Below, one piece after another: positions 62,303 to 64,000 of a stretch of DNA of 64,000 nt. This DNA is from Allantophomopsis cytisporea. Lineage: Eukaryota; Ascomycota; Leotiomycetes; Phacidiales; Phacidiaceae. Each line of letters starts with the position of its first letter. The stretch's first letter is position 1. The stretch covers positions 1,054,001 through 1,118,000 of the forward strand of contig CP103030.1 in assembly GCA_024752435.1 (NCBI GenBank). Reading direction: 5' to 3'. The notes under the pieces are model-generated. The model saw only the letters and a program-made list of their open reading frames with translations. It was not told the origin of the DNA and ran no database searches. The position numbers were made by a program, and so were the translations under genes.

Positions 62303-64000
62303 ATGAACAAGAAACTTGCGATGGCTAGTGTTGGCCCATACGGTGCCAATGGCTTTTCGAATGGAGCTCCGGTTAAAAAGCACAAGACTACTGCGCTGAA
62401 CAGGTGGTCTGTCGCAAACAAGCAGCTACCATGTAAGTCACAGGTTCGATATTGTCAAAAACCATCGCTGACAATTTTTTTTAGCTGTCGACAAAATCAA
62501 AGCTATCCATGTATACGACTTCGACAATACTCGTAAGCTTCAGATCTAGCACATTGCGCTCGCGGCTTCTAACAGCTCCTAGTCTTCAACAGCCCCCTCC
62601 CGAATCCGAAGTTATGGAATGGCCCTACAATCGGCTTCTTACAGACCCAGGATACATTCGCACATGGTGGATGGTGGCATGACTCGAGAATTTTAGCTGC
62701 GACTGGTGATGGTGTTGAAAAAGAAGAGCCGCGCGGATGGGCAGGATGGTGGAACGAGCAGATTGTACAACTTATCGAACTGAGCATGCAACAAAAAGAT
62801 GCGCTTACGGTCTTACTGACAGGTCGGTCGGAGAATGGATTTGCAGAGCTGCTGAAGAAAATGGTTGGAAGCAAAGGACTCGATTTTGATATGGTTGTGC
62901 TGAAGCCAGCCCGCGGACCCAACAATCAGAGCTTCTCGAGTACAATGCTGTTCAAACAGGCCTTCCTTCAAGCTTTGATGGAAACTTATTCGGAATCAGA
63001 AGAAATAAGATTATATGAGGATCGAGTTAAACATGTAAAGGGCTTCAGAGACTTCTTTACGTCCTACAACAATCAACAGCTTGTTAAGCCAACAAGAGGT
63101 CCAATCACGGCCGAGGTTGTCCAGGTTGCGGACGGGGCTACACTCTTGGACCCAGTCGTCGAGACAGCGGAAGTCCAACGACTCATTAATGACCACAACG
63201 TAGCGGTTGGTCGGGGAGGCAAGAAGACAAAGCGCCTGCAGATCAAGAAGACAGTATTCTACACTGGTTATCTCATCGAGAAAGAAGATACTCAAAAGCT
63301 ACTAACGCTTGCTCAACTACCACCGAACATGCCAGATACTGAAATGAAGTTTCTTGCCAACAATGTGCTTATTACTCCTCGCCCTTGTCCAAATAGTATC
63401 CTGGAGAAGGTTGGCGGAATTGGCAACAAGCTCAGTTGGCAAGTCACAGGCAGTGCGGTCTTTGAGAACAAGATCTGGGCCGCATGTGTGAAGCCTGTCC
63501 CCGAGACGGCTAAATACTATACCGAGAACCCAATCCCAATTGTCGTCCTGGCACTCCGCAAGGGTGCTCGACCAATTGATGCAGGTAAGATCCAGAACTG
63601 GCAACCAGTATCGCAGGACAAGCAGTTTGTGTTTGAGACCACAGTCGGGGAGAAGGTTCTGCTACGAGTCGAAGAGGAGGACTTGAGAGAGAATGAGTAC
63701 GAGAGTCTATTCCCTAACAAGAACTTCAAGAGGAAGCATGCTGCAGAAGACGATGCTCCAATACATTCGCCAGGAGGATTTGGTGGACAGCAAAGCAGTC
63801 AAACTAGCAGCCGCGGTGGCAATCAACAGCAGGGCTATGGTGGAGGTCGTGGCCAAGGTGGCAGAGGAGGCTACCGTGGTAATGGTTCACAGCGCGGATT
63901 CCGTGGCGGTAACAGGGGTGGTAATGGTGGCGGCAGAGGTCGCGGACGAGGTGGACACGGCTATAAATCTTTGGATGATGTCGGTGAGAAGCCATCGGCT
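62303..64000 (+). CDS. HAD-domain 'Swiss Army Knife RNA repair'-like protein, incomplete at the right edge
   Basis: Three exons visible, 62303-62432, 62485-62532 and 62583 to the edge, give 532 codons so far. The N-terminal part is a HAD-superfamily domain: motif I D55-F-D57-N-T59 in IHVYDFDNTLVFNSPLP, motif II in LTVLLTGRSENGFAE, and the acidic motif in RLYEDRVKHVKGFRDFF. This is the HAD_SAK type, named after fungal proteins predicted to combine RNA-end processing activities. The second half (about 300-440) contains YTGYLIEKEDTQKLL, PNMPDTEMKFLANNVLITPR, GSAVFENKIWAACVKPV and PIPIVVLALRKGARP, a conserved domain I cannot assign more precisely. The C-terminus is RGG/GYGGGRGQGGRGG-rich, typical of RNA-binding disordered regions. 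The start is 62303 (MNKKLAMASVGP); 62321 (MASVGPYG) is an equally usable alternative. The upstream TTG at 62276 is not a start. Confidence 0.85.

Overview
This 64 kb window is nuclear DNA from a filamentous ascomycete. Short GT-AG introns (about 45-250 nt) interrupt most genes, branch-point-like CTAAC/CTGAC sequences precede many acceptors, and an intron-containing nuclear tRNA is present. The gene set is eukaryotic housekeeping of fungal type: Atg26, Fcp1, Pep4, Sds23, Spt10, Nop9, an Ace2/Swi5-like factor and a CFEM protein. The overall look suggests a Leotiomycete of the Botrytis/Sclerotinia kind, but that placement is an impression and is not proven by the sequence. I rebuilt 22 protein genes exon by exon; every model keeps frame across its junctions. 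There is also one tRNA gene, one gene cut by the left edge, and one doubtful small membrane-protein ORF.

Layout, 1-16.4 kb: a cut minus-strand gene start; RPT3 (26S proteasome ATPase, +); a doubtful small ORF (-); an SPT10-like acetyltransferase (-); the importin KAP121/PSE1 (-); tRNA-Glu(CTC) with an intron (-); an AMMECR1-domain protein (-); mitochondrial ribosomal protein uS2m/MRP4 (-); and a CBS-PB1 tail-anchored protein (-). 16.4-24.5 kb: a repeat-rich promoter, an Ace2/Swi5-like C2H2 factor (+), an AT-rich gene-free stretch, and CMR1 (-).

24.5-51.3 kb: a Mtf2-like mitochondrial protein (+, divergent from CMR1), ATG26 sterol glucosyltransferase (+), FCP1 CTD phosphatase (+), PEP4 vacuolar protease (+), a prenylcysteine-oxidase-like flavoprotein (-) divergent from CCT6 (+), a large GH47 mannosidase (+) and SDS23 (+). 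51.3-64 kb: a small secreted CFEM protein (-), a mitochondrial 3-oxoacid CoA-transferase (-), NOP9 (-), the primase subunit PRI1 (+), a DUF167 protein (-), and a divergent HAD-domain 'Swiss Army Knife RNA repair'-like gene (+) that runs off the right edge.

The genes do not form a cluster or a single pathway. The most distinctive signal is regulatory. The same 16-bp GC-rich, MBF/E2F-like word lies in the same orientation about 105-115 bp upstream of the start codons of CMR1 and PRI1, two genes linked to DNA replication or damage, 35 kb apart. Other points of interest are a 48-nt in-frame exon carrying the HAD catalytic motif, a GH47 enzyme about twice the usual length with repeated HDFR motifs in an insertion, a foldable hairpin in PEP4 intron 1, and a run of seven short tandem repeats upstream of the Ace2/Swi5-like gene. 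I see no mobile element with coding capacity, no CRISPR array and no secondary-metabolite cluster.
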